A stretch of DNA of 22,441 nt from Bacteroidaceae bacterium. GTDB taxonomy: Bacteria; Bacteroidota; Bacteroidia; Bacteroidales; Bacteroidaceae. The position numbers were made by a program, and so were the translations under genes. The stretch covers positions 1-22,441 of the forward strand of contig JAEDMP010000036.1 of assembly GCA_016302965.1 (NCBI GenBank), read 5' to 3'. Positions within the stretch are counted from its first letter, which is position 1; every line of letters begins with the position of its first letter. The notes below the pieces were generated by a model. That model did not search any database. It saw nothing but the letters and a program-made list of their open reading frames with translations, and had not been told where the DNA came from. Positions 1-8,792 of the stretch are shown piece after piece.

Positions 1-1940
1 TCTGCCGTGACCCCATCAGCGATTGGGTGCCTGTATCGACCGCCGATGACCCCGATTTCAAGGATGTCAAGACCAACTGTACCCAGTATGACGGACATGT
101 CATAGAGTCTACTGGACTCATCAAGATGGACTTCCTCGGACTCAAGACTCTCTCGGAGCTCAAGGAGGCCGTGGCCAATGTGAAACGTACCAAGGGTATC
201 GAGATAGACCTCGACAATATACCCATCGACGACCCCAAGACCTACGAACTCTACCAGCAGGGACGTACCATCGGAACCTTCCAGTTTGAGTCGGCGGGTA
301 TGCAGAAGTATCTGCGGGAACTCAAACCGACGGTCTTCGAGGATCTGATTGCCATGAACGCCCTCTACCGGCCCGGTCCTATGGACTATATCCCTTCGTT
401 CATCGCCCGAAAAACGGGCGTGGAGCCTATCAAGTATGATATCCCTTGCATGGAGAAGTATCTCAAGGATACATACGGTATCACCGTTTACCAAGAGCAG
501 GTGATGCTCCTCTCGCGTCAGTTGGCCGACTTCACCCGAGGCGAGAGTGATGCGTTGCGCAAGGCCATGGGTAAGAAGAAAAAGGCTATTGTAGATGCCA
601 TGAAACCCAAGTTTATCGAGGGCGGAAAGAAAAACGGGCACGACCCGAAGGTGCTGGAGAAAATCTGGGCCGACTGGGAGAAGTTTGCCTCATACGCCTT
701 CAACAAGAGTCACGCGGCATGCTATTCATGGGTGGCCTTCCAGACGGCCTATCTCAAGGCCAACTATCCCGCTGAGTTCATGGCTGCCATCATGAGCCGG
801 CGCAAGGATGACATCAAGGAAATCACCAAACTCATGGACGAATGCCGGACGATGGGTATCGCTACGCTGGGACCGGATGTCAACGAGAGTGTAGAGAAAT
901 TTGGTGTGAACCACCATGGAGAAATCCGCTTCGGACTGGCTGCCGTCAAGGGCATTGGTACTGCGGCTGCTGCAGCCATCATAGCTGAACGGGAGAAGAA
1001 CGGACCCTATGAGTCCATATTCGACTTTGCCCAAAGGGTCAACTATGCCAACGTCAACCGCAAGGTATTTGAGAGTCTGGCACTGAGCGGAGGTTTCGAC
1101 AGCTTCACCAATCTCAAGCGAGAAGATTATTTCGCTCTCAACAACAAGGGTGAGGTGTTCCTCGACGTGCTCGTGAGGTATGGACAGACTTATCAGGCAC
1201 AGCAGAACGAGATACAGCACTCGCTCTTCGGTGGAGAAAACGCAGTAGAGATTGCCACTCCGCCCATCATCAAGGCCCAGGCGTGGAGTACCATAGAACG
1301 GCTTAACCGTGAACGCGAATATGTGGGCATCTATCTCTCGGCTCATCCCCTGGACGAATACCGCATCATTCTTGACAACCTGTGCAACACCCGTTGTCAG
1401 GAACTGGGTGATGTCAGCCAGTTGAGCGACCGTGAGGATGTGATTCTGGGAGGTATTGTCACCGGCATCAAGGCCAAGACAACCAAGCAGGGCAAACCAT
1501 GCGGATTCGTCACCCTTGAGGACTTTGACGGAAGCGGAGAACTTGCCTTCTTCGGCGAGGACTGGGGGCGATGGAGCGGGATGTTCATCGAGGGCTACTC
1601 GGTGTATGTCACTGCCAAATGCCAGCCACGTTTCCGTGACAGCAAGCTCTATGACCTGAAGGTGCAGAATGTGGAATACCTGCAGTCGGTCAAGGAAAAG
1701 GCCATCGACCGCATCACCATCACCATCAAGTCGGATCTGGTGGACCAGCAGATAGTAGAGGACCTCTGCGAAATCGTGGCAGAGCATCCGGGAAGCACCA
1801 AACTCTTCTTCCAGCTGCGCGACAGTAGTGGCAAAAACCATGTGCTGCTCAGAAGCAAGAAGGCAACGGTGGATGTGCGTCATGACCTGCTCACCTTCAT
1901 CGAGAGCCATGAAGACGTGATGAACTACCACATCAATTAA
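1..1940 (+). CDS. dnaE: DNA polymerase III subunit alpha, C-terminal part (5' truncated by window)
   Basis: Catalytic subunit of the replicative DNA polymerase III. The reading frame is open from base 3 to the TAA at 1938-1940, about 645 residues; the family is usually 1,100-1,250, so the N-terminal PHP domain and first two catalytic aspartates lie upstream of the window. Visible parts: the palm segment with KMDFLGLKTL (the Asp codon at 129-131 is the expected third catalytic acid), the finger motifs GTFQFES and NALYRPGPMDYIP, YQEQVM and FNKSHAACYS, then a helix-hairpin-helix region (AAVKGIGTAAAAAI) and an OB-fold (about EDVILGGIVTGIKAK to FFGEDWGRW). It is a DnaE type, not PolC, since no exonuclease insertion is seen. 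A GTG at 27 is only an internal valine codon. trxA follows after 38 bases, probably co-transcribed. Confidence 0.97.
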   Translation, partial: CRDPISDWVPVSTADDPDFKDVKTNCTQYDGHVIESTGLIKMDFLGLKTLSELKEAVANVKRTKGIEIDLDNIPIDDPKTYELYQQGRTIGTFQFESAGMQKYLRELKPTVFEDLIAMNALYRPGPMDYIPSFIARKTGVEPIKYDIPCMEKYLKDTYGITVYQEQVMLLSRQLADFTRGESDALRKAMGKKKKAIVDAMKPKFIEGGKKNGHDPKVLEKIWADWEKFASYAFNKSHAACYSWVAFQTAYLKANYPAEFMAAIMSRRKDDIKEITKLMDECRTMGIATLGPDVNESVEKFGVNHHGEIRFGLAAVKGIGTAAAAAIIAEREKNGPYESIFDFAQRVNYANVNRKVFESLALSGGFDSFTNLKREDYFALNNKGEVFLDVLVRYGQTYQAQQNEIQHSLFGGENAVEIATPPIIKAQAWSTIERLNREREYVGIYLSAHPLDEYRIILDNLCNTRCQELGDVSQLSDREDVILGGIVTGIKAKTTKQGKPCGFVTLEDFDGSGELAFFGEDWGRWSGMFIEGYSVYVTAKCQPRFRDSKLYDLKVQNVEYLQSVKEKAIDRITITIKSDLVDQQIVEDLCEIVAEHPGSTKLFFQLRDSSGKNHVLLRSKKATVDVRHDLLTFIESHEDVMNYHIN

Positions 1941-1978
1941 TAAAGAATCATTGTCAAATATCAAACATCAATCAAACA

Positions 1979-2293
1979 ATGGAAGTAAAAATCACAAACG
2001 AGAATTTTGAGACATTGAAGAATGGCGAACTGCCTCTGGTTATTGACTTCTGGGCAACCTGGTGTGGCCCTTGCCGCATGATTGCTCCTATCGTAGAGGA
2101 GCTTGCCAAAGAATATGAGGGCAAGGTGGTTATCGGCAAGTGTGACGTCGAGGAGAACGATGACCTCGCTGCCGAGTTCCTGGTACGTAACATCCCCACT
2201 ATCATCTTCATCAAGAATGGTGCTATGGTTGACAAACTTGTGGGGGCTGTATCCAAGTCGGTTTTGAAGGAAAAGATTGATTCGCTGCTCTAA
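1979..2293 (+). CDS. trxA: thioredoxin
   Basis: Small cytosolic disulfide reductase of 104 residues, the normal size of a single-domain thioredoxin. The active site WCGPC is intact with Cys29 and Cys32, preceded by VIDFWATW, and the conserved cis-proline segment NIPTIIFIKNG follows near residue 76. No signal peptide is present, which favours a cytosolic reductant (for ribonucleotide reductase and similar enzymes) over a periplasmic thioredoxin-like protein. The start has no strong Shine-Dalgarno sequence, as is common in Bacteroidota. It lies 38 bases after dnaE without an obvious promoter between, so read-through from dnaE is likely, and a strong hairpin terminator follows 43 bases after its stop codon. 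Confidence 0.96.
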   Translation: MEVKITNENFETLKNGELPLVIDFWATWCGPCRMIAPIVEELAKEYEGKVVIGKCDVEENDDLAAEFLVRNIPTIIFIKNGAMVDKLVGAVSKSVLKEKIDSLL

Positions 2294-2336
2294 ACGCCTC
2301 GCGGATATGTCTTCATGAACATAGCCGGAGTAACTT

Positions 2337-2382
2337 AAAGCGGGAGTTCCATGCTGTCATCAGCATCTGGCTCCCGCTTTTT
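2337..2382 (+). terminator. rho-independent terminator after trxA
   Basis: A perfect 10-bp outer stem (AAAGCGGGAG at 2337-2346 with CTCCCGCTTT at 2371-2380) encloses a second 6-bp stem (ATGCTG at 2351-2356 with CAGCAT at 2361-2366) around a TCAT loop. A T-run follows on the right side. It would end the dnaE-trxA transcript. Confidence 0.9.
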
Positions 2383-2423
2383 CCTTGCAATGATGCTTAT
2401 TCCAGTTAACTTCATTGCCAATA

Positions 2424-2478
2424 AGGTTATTAACCTGTCTATAGGTTATTAATCTTTCGGGATATAGGTTATTAATCT
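2424..2478. repeat. three copies of a 13-bp near-palindrome upstream of cca
   Basis: Copies AGGTTATTAACCT (2424-2436), AGGTTATTAATCT (2443-2455) and AGGTTATTAATCT (2466-2478) have centres 19 and 23 bases apart. The first is a perfect 6+1+6 palindrome; the other two differ by one base in the right arm. Spacers are GTCTAT and TTCGGGATAT. A loosely related GTTAAC occurs at 2405-2410. The remainder of the 361-base gene-free stretch 2294-2654 holds the trxA terminator, this array, A+T-rich sequence without a plausible ORF, and the cca promoter. Function is unknown; the array could be protein-binding sites or a dispersed genomic repeat. Confidence 0.7.
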
Positions 2479-2583
2479 TATCAGTAATATGAGTGCGTAT
2501 GTCCTTTTCTTGATTTCACTTTCGTTGCTTCTTCCTGTTATTTCAATGTCTTTAGCCAAAAAAGTGTAAATAATGGGCGAGTG

Positions 2584-2615
2584 TTTTGCCATGTCGTAAA
2601 AAATGAGTAATTTTG
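2584..2615 (+). promoter_or_regulatory. Bacteroidota-type promoter for cca
   Basis: TTTTG at 2584-2588, then 19 bases, then TAATTTTG at 2608-2615 matches the Bacteroidota sigma factor pattern TTTG-N19/20-TAnnTTTG almost exactly. Transcription would start near 2621, giving a leader of about 30 bases; AGAGG at 2646-2650 precedes the cca ATG at 2655 as a modest ribosome binding site. Confidence 0.8.
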
Positions 2616-2654
2616 CGATTCATGAATAGAAAAGGATAAATTGAAAGAGGTAAG

Positions 2655-4088
2655 ATGAAGCTATATTCAGACCAAGAGCTTGCCGAAATTCTGGACAAGC
2701 AGATATTCCATCAGATTAGTCAAGTGGCCGACCAACTCGGTGTAGAGTGCTATGTGGTTGGAGGTTATGTGAGAGATATTTTCTTGGAACGGCCTTCCAG
2801 TGACATCGATGTGGTCGTCGTGGGAAGTGGCATCCAGGTGGCCGACGGACTCGCCAAACTGTTGGGCAGGAAGGCCCACCTCTCTGTGTTCCGCAACTTC
2901 GGTACCGCACAAGTGAAGTGGGGGAATGAGGAAGTGGAATTTGTGGGAGCAAGAAAGGAAAGCTACAGCCATGACTCACGCAAACCCATCGTGGAGGATG
3001 GAACGCTGGAAGATGACCAGAACCGCCGCGATTTTACCATCAATGCCATGGCCATCTGTCTGAACCAAGACCGTTTTGGAGAACTCGTCGATCCCTTTGA
3101 TGGTATCTACGATCTGGAAGATGGTATCATCCGTACTCCGTTGGATCCCGACATCACCTTCAGCGACGACCCCTTGCGAATGTTGCGCTGCATCCGTTTT
3201 GCCACCCAACTCCATTTCATGATTGAGGATGAGACCTTTGAAGCCCTGGAGCGCAATGCCCACCGTATACGTATCATCAGCGGAGAGCGCATCAAGGACG
3301 AACTCAACAAGATTCTCATGACCCAAACGCCCAGCCGTGGCTTTGTTGACCTGCAGCGGTGCGGTTTGCTCAATCTCATCATGCCCGAACTGGCAGCCCT
3401 CGACATTGTGGAGGTGAGGGACGGACGTGCCCATAAGAATAATTTCTACCATACTTTGGAGGTGCTCGACAATGTCTGCCGATGGAGCGACAACCTCTGG
3501 CTGAGATGGGCGGCTCTGCTCCATGATGTGGGCAAGACCAAGTGCAAGCGCTGGGCACCGCCAGCCGGATGGACCTTCCACAACCACAATCTGGTGGGGG
3601 CACGCATGGTGCCACAGCTCTTCCGTCGCCTCTCTCTGCCGCTCGATGCCAAGATGAAATATGTGCAGAAGATGGTGGACCTGCACATGCGCCCTATTAT
3701 CATTGCCGATGATGAGGTGACCGATAGTGCGGTCAGAAGACTCATGAACGATGCCGGTGATGACATAGACGACCTGATGATGCTCTGTGAGGCGGATATC
3801 ACCAGTAAAAACGAAGTGAGGAAGAAGCAGTTCCTCGAAAACTACCGGATGGTGAGGGAAAAACTGGTGCTGCTCAAAGAGAAAGACTACAAACGGCTGT
3901 TGCAACCCTGCATCGATGGTAATGAGATTATGGAGATGTTCCATCTGCCACCCTGCCGGGAGGTGGGACAGCTCAAGCAATGTCTCAAGGATGCTGTGCT
4001 TGATAACAAGGTGGAAAATGAGCGAGAACCATTGATGGAATTGCTGATGAACAAAGCCCGACAGATGGGATTAGTCGACAAAAAATAG
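2655..4088 (+). CDS. cca: CCA-adding tRNA nucleotidyltransferase with HD domain
   Basis: Class II nucleotidyltransferase of 477 residues, predicted to add or repair the 3' CCA end of tRNAs. The N-terminal head shows GGYVRD (36-41) and the metal-binding DID (Asp50, Asp52), then RRDFTINAMA (124-133), DDPLRMLRCIRFATQL (171-186) and GERIKDEL (210-217), which together form the nucleotide-binding core. A C-terminal HD phosphohydrolase-type domain follows, with HD at 290-291 in LLHDVGKTK. Poly(A) polymerases share the head domain, but the linked HD domain and lack of a basic tail favour tRNA nucleotidyltransferase. The gene has its own promoter and stands alone between trxA and the efflux operon. 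No hairpin terminator is obvious directly after the stop. Confidence 0.93.
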   Translation: MKLYSDQELAEILDKQIFHQISQVADQLGVECYVVGGYVRDIFLERPSSDIDVVVVGSGIQVADGLAKLLGRKAHLSVFRNFGTAQVKWGNEEVEFVGARKESYSHDSRKPIVEDGTLEDDQNRRDFTINAMAICLNQDRFGELVDPFDGIYDLEDGIIRTPLDPDITFSDDPLRMLRCIRFATQLHFMIEDETFEALERNAHRIRIISGERIKDELNKILMTQTPSRGFVDLQRCGLLNLIMPELAALDIVEVRDGRAHKNNFYHTLEVLDNVCRWSDNLWLRWAALLHDVGKTKCKRWAPPAGWTFHNHNLVGARMVPQLFRRLSLPLDAKMKYVQKMVDLHMRPIIIADDEVTDSAVRRLMNDAGDDIDDLMMLCEADITSKNEVRKKQFLENYRMVREKLVLLKEKDYKRLLQPCIDGNEIMEMFHLPPCREVGQLKQCLKDAVLDNKVENEREPLMELLMNKARQMGLVDKK

Positions 4089-4183
4089 CCGTTTCTCTAT
4101 TACCAGAAGAGAATTATTCGGAATTATTGTTAATAACGCGCAAAATCTTGACAGAGATGGTGTATACTATTACTATTTTTTCG

Positions 4184-4191
4184 TAACTTTG
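4184..4191 (+). promoter_or_regulatory. -7 element of the efflux operon promoter
   Basis: TAACTTTG matches the Bacteroidota TAnnTTTG element and is the only good match in the 200-base gap before the adaptor gene. No clear TTTG is found 19-21 bases upstream, so the -33 box is weak, which would fit a regulated promoter. The predicted start is near 4197-4199, giving a leader of about 90 bases. Confidence 0.6.
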
Positions 4192-4193
4192 CA

Positions 4194-4229
4194 CGGCGAA
4201 AACTAAAAGAACAGCCAAAGTTTTCGCCG
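4194..4229 (+). promoter_or_regulatory. 11-bp inverted repeat at the predicted efflux transcript start
   Basis: CGGCGAAAACT (4194-4204) pairs perfectly with AGTTTTCGCCG (4219-4229) around a 14-base A-rich loop. It begins three bases after the -7 element, so it overlaps the predicted transcription start. No T-run follows the right arm, which argues against a terminator. It could be a repressor operator or a stabilising 5' stem-loop of the mRNA; the sequence alone cannot decide. Confidence 0.65.
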
Positions 4230-4288
4230 TCTCGTGTAAATTCAAGAATAAAAGGAATCATAACAAATAAGTAGATATAATAATAGGT

Positions 4289-5497
4289 ATGAGAAAGAAG
4301 AACTATTTGATGATTGCCGCGCTGGGCATGGTCCTGGTATCGTGTGGCGGCGGTCAGAGCGGAAAGCCCAATTTCGCTGACAATGAGTATGCTGTGAGAA
4401 CAGTTACCACACAGAGTACGGAGTTGCAGACATCTTATCCCGCTACTATCAAGGGTATTCAGGATGTGCAGATACGTCCGAAAGTATCAGGATTCATCAC
4501 GAAAATTTGTGTGCAGGAAGGCCAGCAGGTGAGTGCCGGCCAGGTGCTCTTTGTCATTGACAATGAGACCTATCAGGCACAGGTGCGTCAGGCCAAGGCT
4601 GCCGTGAATACGGCCAAGGCTCAGATGGCCACCTCGAAGCTGACCTATGACAACTCCAAGAAATTGTTTGAGAACAAGGTCATCGGCCAGTATGAGCTGG
4701 AGACCGCCCAAAACAATTATACCACCGCTCAGGCTGCGCTTGCCCAGGCTGAGGCTTCACTGGCTTCGGCACAGGATATGCTGAGCTTCTGCTATGTGAA
4801 GAGTCCGGCTGCCGGTGTGGTGGGTTCGCTGCCCTATAAGGTGGGTGCCCTCGTGAGCGCCTCCAGCGCCGAGCCCCTCACGACGGTGTCGGATATCAAC
4901 AAGATGGAGGTCTACTTCTCCATGAATGAGAAGGACCTGCTGAGAATGAACAAGACCGAGGGGGGGATGAATGGTGTGATTGCCGCCTATCCTCCCGTGC
5001 GACTGTTGCTGGCCGACGGAACCGAGTATGAGTTGCCCGGCAAGGTGGTGAAAGCCAGTGGTGTGATTGATGCCAATACGGGTTCGGTGTCATTGATTGC
5101 CCATTTCGACAATCCCAAGCACCAGTTGCGCAGCGGCGGTGCCGGAAAGATTGTGGTGCCTGCTGCCGACGGCAATGCCATCCTTATTCCCCAGGAGGCT
5201 ACCTCTGAGGTGCAGAACAAGAAGTTTGTCTATCTCGTAGGCAAGGACAACAAGGTGAAGTATACGGAAATCAAGGTCAATCCCCAGGATGACGGCAAGT
5301 TCTATATCGTGACCGAGGGTCTGAAAGTGGGCGACCGCTATGTGTCGAAAGGTATCACCTCGCTCTCTGACGGTATGGAAATCAAGCCCATCAGCGAGCA
5401 GCAGTATCTGAAGAAGATTGACGATGCCGCCAAACTGGGTGCCAACCAGAGCAGTGCCTCCGCCTTCGTCGATGTGATGAGTGGCAAGAAGAAGTAA
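4289..5497 (+). CDS. RND efflux periplasmic adaptor lipoprotein (AcrA/MexA type)
   Basis: Membrane fusion protein of 402 residues that would link the inner-membrane pump to the outer-membrane channel. A lipoprotein signal peptide ends in the lipobox LVSC with Cys19 as the lipidated residue. The lipoyl half-motif around IRPKVSGFITKICVQEGQQV (about 66-85) is followed by an alpha-helical hairpin rich in Ala, Gln and Lys (about 98-164) and the second lipoyl half SPAAGVVGSLPYKVG, then the beta-barrel (about 200-285) and membrane-proximal domains. It is the first gene of a three-gene operon, 26 bases before the pump gene. The family is clear; the exported substrate cannot be told from sequence. A hairpin at the promoter suggests control, though no regulator gene is adjacent. 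Confidence 0.95.
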   Translation: MRKKNYLMIAALGMVLVSCGGGQSGKPNFADNEYAVRTVTTQSTELQTSYPATIKGIQDVQIRPKVSGFITKICVQEGQQVSAGQVLFVIDNETYQAQVRQAKAAVNTAKAQMATSKLTYDNSKKLFENKVIGQYELETAQNNYTTAQAALAQAEASLASAQDMLSFCYVKSPAAGVVGSLPYKVGALVSASSAEPLTTVSDINKMEVYFSMNEKDLLRMNKTEGGMNGVIAAYPPVRLLLADGTEYELPGKVVKASGVIDANTGSVSLIAHFDNPKHQLRSGGAGKIVVPAADGNAILIPQEATSEVQNKKFVYLVGKDNKVKYTEIKVNPQDDGKFYIVTEGLKVGDRYVSKGITSLSDGMEIKPISEQQYLKKIDDAAKLGANQSSASAFVDVMSGKKK

Positions 5498-5523
5498 TAC
5501 GAACAGATTATTCAGCGATAATT

Positions 5524-8500
5524 ATGACATTCACTAATTTTATAAAGCGCCCGGTACTCTCGACGGTGGTCTCCATCTTCTTCGTGCTGCTGGGTATCAT
5601 CGGCATCATCTCGCTCCCGATTGAGCAGTACCCCGATGTGGCTCCTCCTACCATCTCTGTGCGTACCTCCTATACCGGTGCGGACGCCCAGACGGTGCTC
5701 AATTCCGTGATTACCCCTCTCGAAGAGAGCATCAATGGTGTGGAGAACATGACCTATATGACCTCACAGGCCACCAACGATGGTTCGGCCTCCATCACCG
5801 TCTATTTCAAGCAGGGAGCCGATGCTGATATGGCTGCCGTGAACGTACAGAACCGTGTGTCACAGGCACAGGCACTCCTGCCCGCCGAAGTGACCAAGGT
5901 GGGTGTGACCGTCACCAAGCAGCAGACTTCGAACGTCATCATGTTTACCCTCACCTCGGAGGACGGACGATATGACGATGAGTTCCTGACCAACTACAAC
6001 GATATCAACGTCATTCCTGCCATCAAGCGTATCAACGGTGTGGGTGGAGTGATGTCGCCGGGTATGAAGACCTACTCCATGCGTGTATGGCTGCAGCCCG
6101 ACAAAATGAAGCAGTACAACATGATGCCCTCCGACGTGACGGCTGCGCTGGCCGAACAGAATATCGAGGCCGCACCGGGTAAGTTCGGTGAGCAGAGCGA
6201 TATGGCCTTCGAGTACGTGATGCGCTACAAGGGTCGTCTGAAGACTCCCGAGGAGTATGGAAACATCATCATCCGCAGCGATGCCAACGGTCAGACCCTC
6301 TATCTCAAGGATGTGGCCAAGGTGGAACTGGGAGGTCTCGACTATAGTGTGTCGATGAAGAACAACGGCCACCCTTCGGTGATGGGTATGGTGCAGCAGA
6401 TTGCCGGCTCCAACGCCACCCAGATTGCCGCCGACGTGAAGGCTGAGCTCGAGAAACAGGCCAAATCGTTCCCGCCGGGTTTGGAGTACAAGATCAACAT
6501 GGACGTGACCGAGTTCCTCTTCGCGTCTATCGAGGAGGTGATTTTCACGCTGGTCATCACCCTGCTGCTCGTGTTCCTCGTGGTGTATGTGTTCCTGCAG
6601 GACTTCCGCTCTACGCTGATTCCTATGATTGCCGTACCTGTGGCCCTGCTCGGTACCTTCCTCTTCCTTTGGATTTTCGGCTTCTCCATCAACCTGCTGG
6701 TGCTCTCTGCCTTGCTCTTGGCCATTGCCATCGTGGTGGACGATGCCATCGTGGTGGTCGAGGCGGTGCATGCCAAGCTTGACCAGGGTTACAAGAGTGC
6801 CCTCACTGCCAGTATCGATGCCATGAACGAGATTACCGGAGCTATCATCTCCATCACCCTCGTGATGGCAGCTGTGTTCGTGCCCGTATCGTTCATGGGT
6901 GGTACCAGTGGTACCTTCTACCGTGTGTTCGGTATCACCATGGCCGTATCTATCCTGATTTCGGCTGTCAACGCCTTGACCCTCTCGCCGGCCCTCTGTG
7001 CCATCCTGCTGAAACCCCATTCCGAGGATGCCGAGCATGGCAAGATGTCGGCCATCGACCGCTTCCATGCCGCCTTCAATGTGCAGTATGAGAAGATACA
7101 GAATAAATATAAGAAAGGTGTAGAGAACGTGATCAAACATCGGATTGCGGCTGGTGTGACCGTCGCTGTAGGTGTCGTGGCACTGGTGCTCTCGATGACC
7201 TTCACCAAGACGGGACTGGTGCCCGATGAGGATAACGGCGTTCTCTTCTGTACGGTGTCCATGGCACCTGGCACAGGACAGGCCCGCACACAGGAGGTGG
7301 TAGATCAGATTGACAAGATGCTGGCCAGCAACCCTGCCATCAAGACCCGCGAGCGTCTGCTCGGCTATAACTTCATTGCCGGCCAGGGTTCCGACCAGGC
7401 CACCTTCATCATTAAACTGAAGCCCTTCGAGGAGCGTCCTTCCGGCTTCTTCTACAATCTCTCCGGACTCTGGCAGGGTGACGGCTTCATGCGTTTCTTC
7501 GTCAATCCGATGTCGAACACTTCGGTGTTGGGAATGATTTACAAACAGACTGCCGAAATCAAGGATGCCCAGATTCTGGCTTTTGCTCCGCCTATGATCA
7601 ACGGCTTCGGTATGACCAATGGTGTGACCTTCACCATGCAGGACAAGACCGGTGGTGACCTGAACAAGTTCTTCGAGATTACCAAGAAATACCTGGCTGA
7701 ACTGAACAAGCGTCCGGAGATTGGACAGGCCATGACCTCGTATAACCCCAACTATCCCCAGTATATGGTGGATGTGGATGTGGCCAAATGTAAGCAGGTA
7801 GGCATCACCCCCGCCACCGTGCTCTCCACGCTGCAGGGTTACTATGGTGGTCTGTATGCCTCTAACATGAATGCCTATGGTAAACTCTATCGTGTGATGA
7901 TCAAGGGTGACATCGAGAGCCGTATGCGTCCTGATGGACTCAGCAAGATTTATGTGCGCACCAATGGTGGCATGGCTCCCGTGAGTGAGTTCTGTTCGCT
8001 GCGCCGTGTCTATGGCCCCTCCAACGTGAACCGTTTCAACCTCTTTACCGCCATCAATGTGAATGCCTCGGCCGCTACGGGCTATTCCTCGGGTGAGGCT
8101 ATCCAGGCCATCGAAGAGGTGGCTGCACAGGTGTTGCCCCAGGGCTATGGTATCGACTACTCGGGTCTGACCCGTTCGGAGCGTGAGTCGAGCAACTCTA
8201 CCGGCATCATCTTTGCCCTCTGTTTCGTCTTCGTCTATCTGATTCTATCCGCACAGTATGAGAGTTACATTCTGCCCTTGGCTGTGATGCTCTCTATCCC
8301 CTTCGGTTTGGCTGGTGCCTTCCTCTTCACCAACCTCTTCGGCCATAGCAATGACATCTACATGCAGATTGCCTTGATCATGCTCATCGGTCTGTTGGCC
8401 AAGAACGCCATTCTGATTGTGCAGTTCGCCCTGGAGCGCCGCATGACAGGTATGGCCATCAAGTATTCGGCCATCCTCGGTGCCGCTGCCCGTCTGCGTC

Positions 8501-8781
8501 CTATCCTCATGACCTCGCTCGCCATGATTATCGGTCTGCTGCCTCTGATGTTTGCATCGGGTGTGGGCAAGAACGGTAACCAGACACTGGGAGCCGCTGC
8601 TGTGGGCGGTATGCTCATCGGAACGCTGCTGCAGGTGTTTGTGGTGCCTGCCCTGTTTGCCGTGTTCCAGTGGCTGCAGGAGAAGATCAAGCCTATCGAG
8701 TTTGCCGATGACAATGCACATATCGACACCGAGCTGTTGCAGTATACCCATCCTTACGGCAAGAAAGACCAGAACATTTAG
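5524..8781 (+). CDS. RND efflux pump, inner-membrane permease (AcrB/MexB, HAE1 type)
   Basis: Proton-driven trimeric multidrug exporter of 1,085 residues, slightly longer than AcrB (1,049). The N-terminus FIKRPVLSTVV starts the first membrane helix, and PIEQYPDVAPPTISV is the typical start of the porter domain. Proton-relay residues are in place: Asp406-Asp407 in AIVVDDAIVVVEAV (helix 4) and Lys960 in GLLAKNAILIVQF (helix 10). Two repeats of large periplasmic loop plus membrane helices are seen. The C-terminal cytosolic tail after about 1050 is acidic then polar. Heavy-metal RND pumps have a different helix 4 motif, so drug, bile acid or lipid-like substrates are more likely. It is flanked directly by the adaptor and channel genes. 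Confidence 0.97.
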   Translation: MTFTNFIKRPVLSTVVSIFFVLLGIIGIISLPIEQYPDVAPPTISVRTSYTGADAQTVLNSVITPLEESINGVENMTYMTSQATNDGSASITVYFKQGADADMAAVNVQNRVSQAQALLPAEVTKVGVTVTKQQTSNVIMFTLTSEDGRYDDEFLTNYNDINVIPAIKRINGVGGVMSPGMKTYSMRVWLQPDKMKQYNMMPSDVTAALAEQNIEAAPGKFGEQSDMAFEYVMRYKGRLKTPEEYGNIIIRSDANGQTLYLKDVAKVELGGLDYSVSMKNNGHPSVMGMVQQIAGSNATQIAADVKAELEKQAKSFPPGLEYKINMDVTEFLFASIEEVIFTLVITLLLVFLVVYVFLQDFRSTLIPMIAVPVALLGTFLFLWIFGFSINLLVLSALLLAIAIVVDDAIVVVEAVHAKLDQGYKSALTASIDAMNEITGAIISITLVMAAVFVPVSFMGGTSGTFYRVFGITMAVSILISAVNALTLSPALCAILLKPHSEDAEHGKMSAIDRFHAAFNVQYEKIQNKYKKGVENVIKHRIAAGVTVAVGVVALVLSMTFTKTGLVPDEDNGVLFCTVSMAPGTGQARTQEVVDQIDKMLASNPAIKTRERLLGYNFIAGQGSDQATFIIKLKPFEERPSGFFYNLSGLWQGDGFMRFFVNPMSNTSVLGMIYKQTAEIKDAQILAFAPPMINGFGMTNGVTFTMQDKTGGDLNKFFEITKKYLAELNKRPEIGQAMTSYNPNYPQYMVDVDVAKCKQVGITPATVLSTLQGYYGGLYASNMNAYGKLYRVMIKGDIESRMRPDGLSKIYVRTNGGMAPVSEFCSLRRVYGPSNVNRFNLFTAINVNASAATGYSSGEAIQAIEEVAAQVLPQGYGIDYSGLTRSERESSNSTGIIFALCFVFVYLILSAQYESYILPLAVMLSIPFGLAGAFLFTNLFGHSNDIYMQIALIMLIGLLAKNAILIVQFALERRMTGMAIKYSAILGAAARLRPILMTSLAMIIGLLPLMFASGVGKNGNQTLGAAAVGGMLIGTLLQVFVVPALFAVFQWLQEKIKPIEFADDNAHIDTELLQYTHPYGKKDQNI

Positions 8782-8792
8782 AAGTGACTCTT

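Noticed and set aside
726..1964. 412-codon minus-strand frame opposite dnaE
   Set aside because: Antisense shadow of conserved dnaE sequence, no motif.
2424..2478. CRISPR array reading of the three short repeats
   Set aside because: Repeats are 13 bases, spacers 6-10 bases, and there are no cas genes; far below CRISPR dimensions.
2976..3980. 334-codon minus-strand frame opposite cca
   Set aside because: Antisense to the conserved nucleotidyltransferase, no independent support.
4148..4168. TTGACA and TATACT strings resembling a sigma-70 promoter upstream of the efflux operon
   Set aside because: They are only nine bases apart, too close for a sigma-70 promoter, and this phylum uses a different consensus.
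5860..7140. 426-codon minus-strand frame inside the RND pump gene
   Set aside because: His-, Gly- and Glu-rich translation with no recognisable motif; a shadow of the pump gene's codon bias.
8784..8792. GTG start for the outer-membrane channel gene
   Set aside because: The ATG nine bases later gives a standard lipoprotein signal, and the GTG lies only two bases after the pump stop codon.
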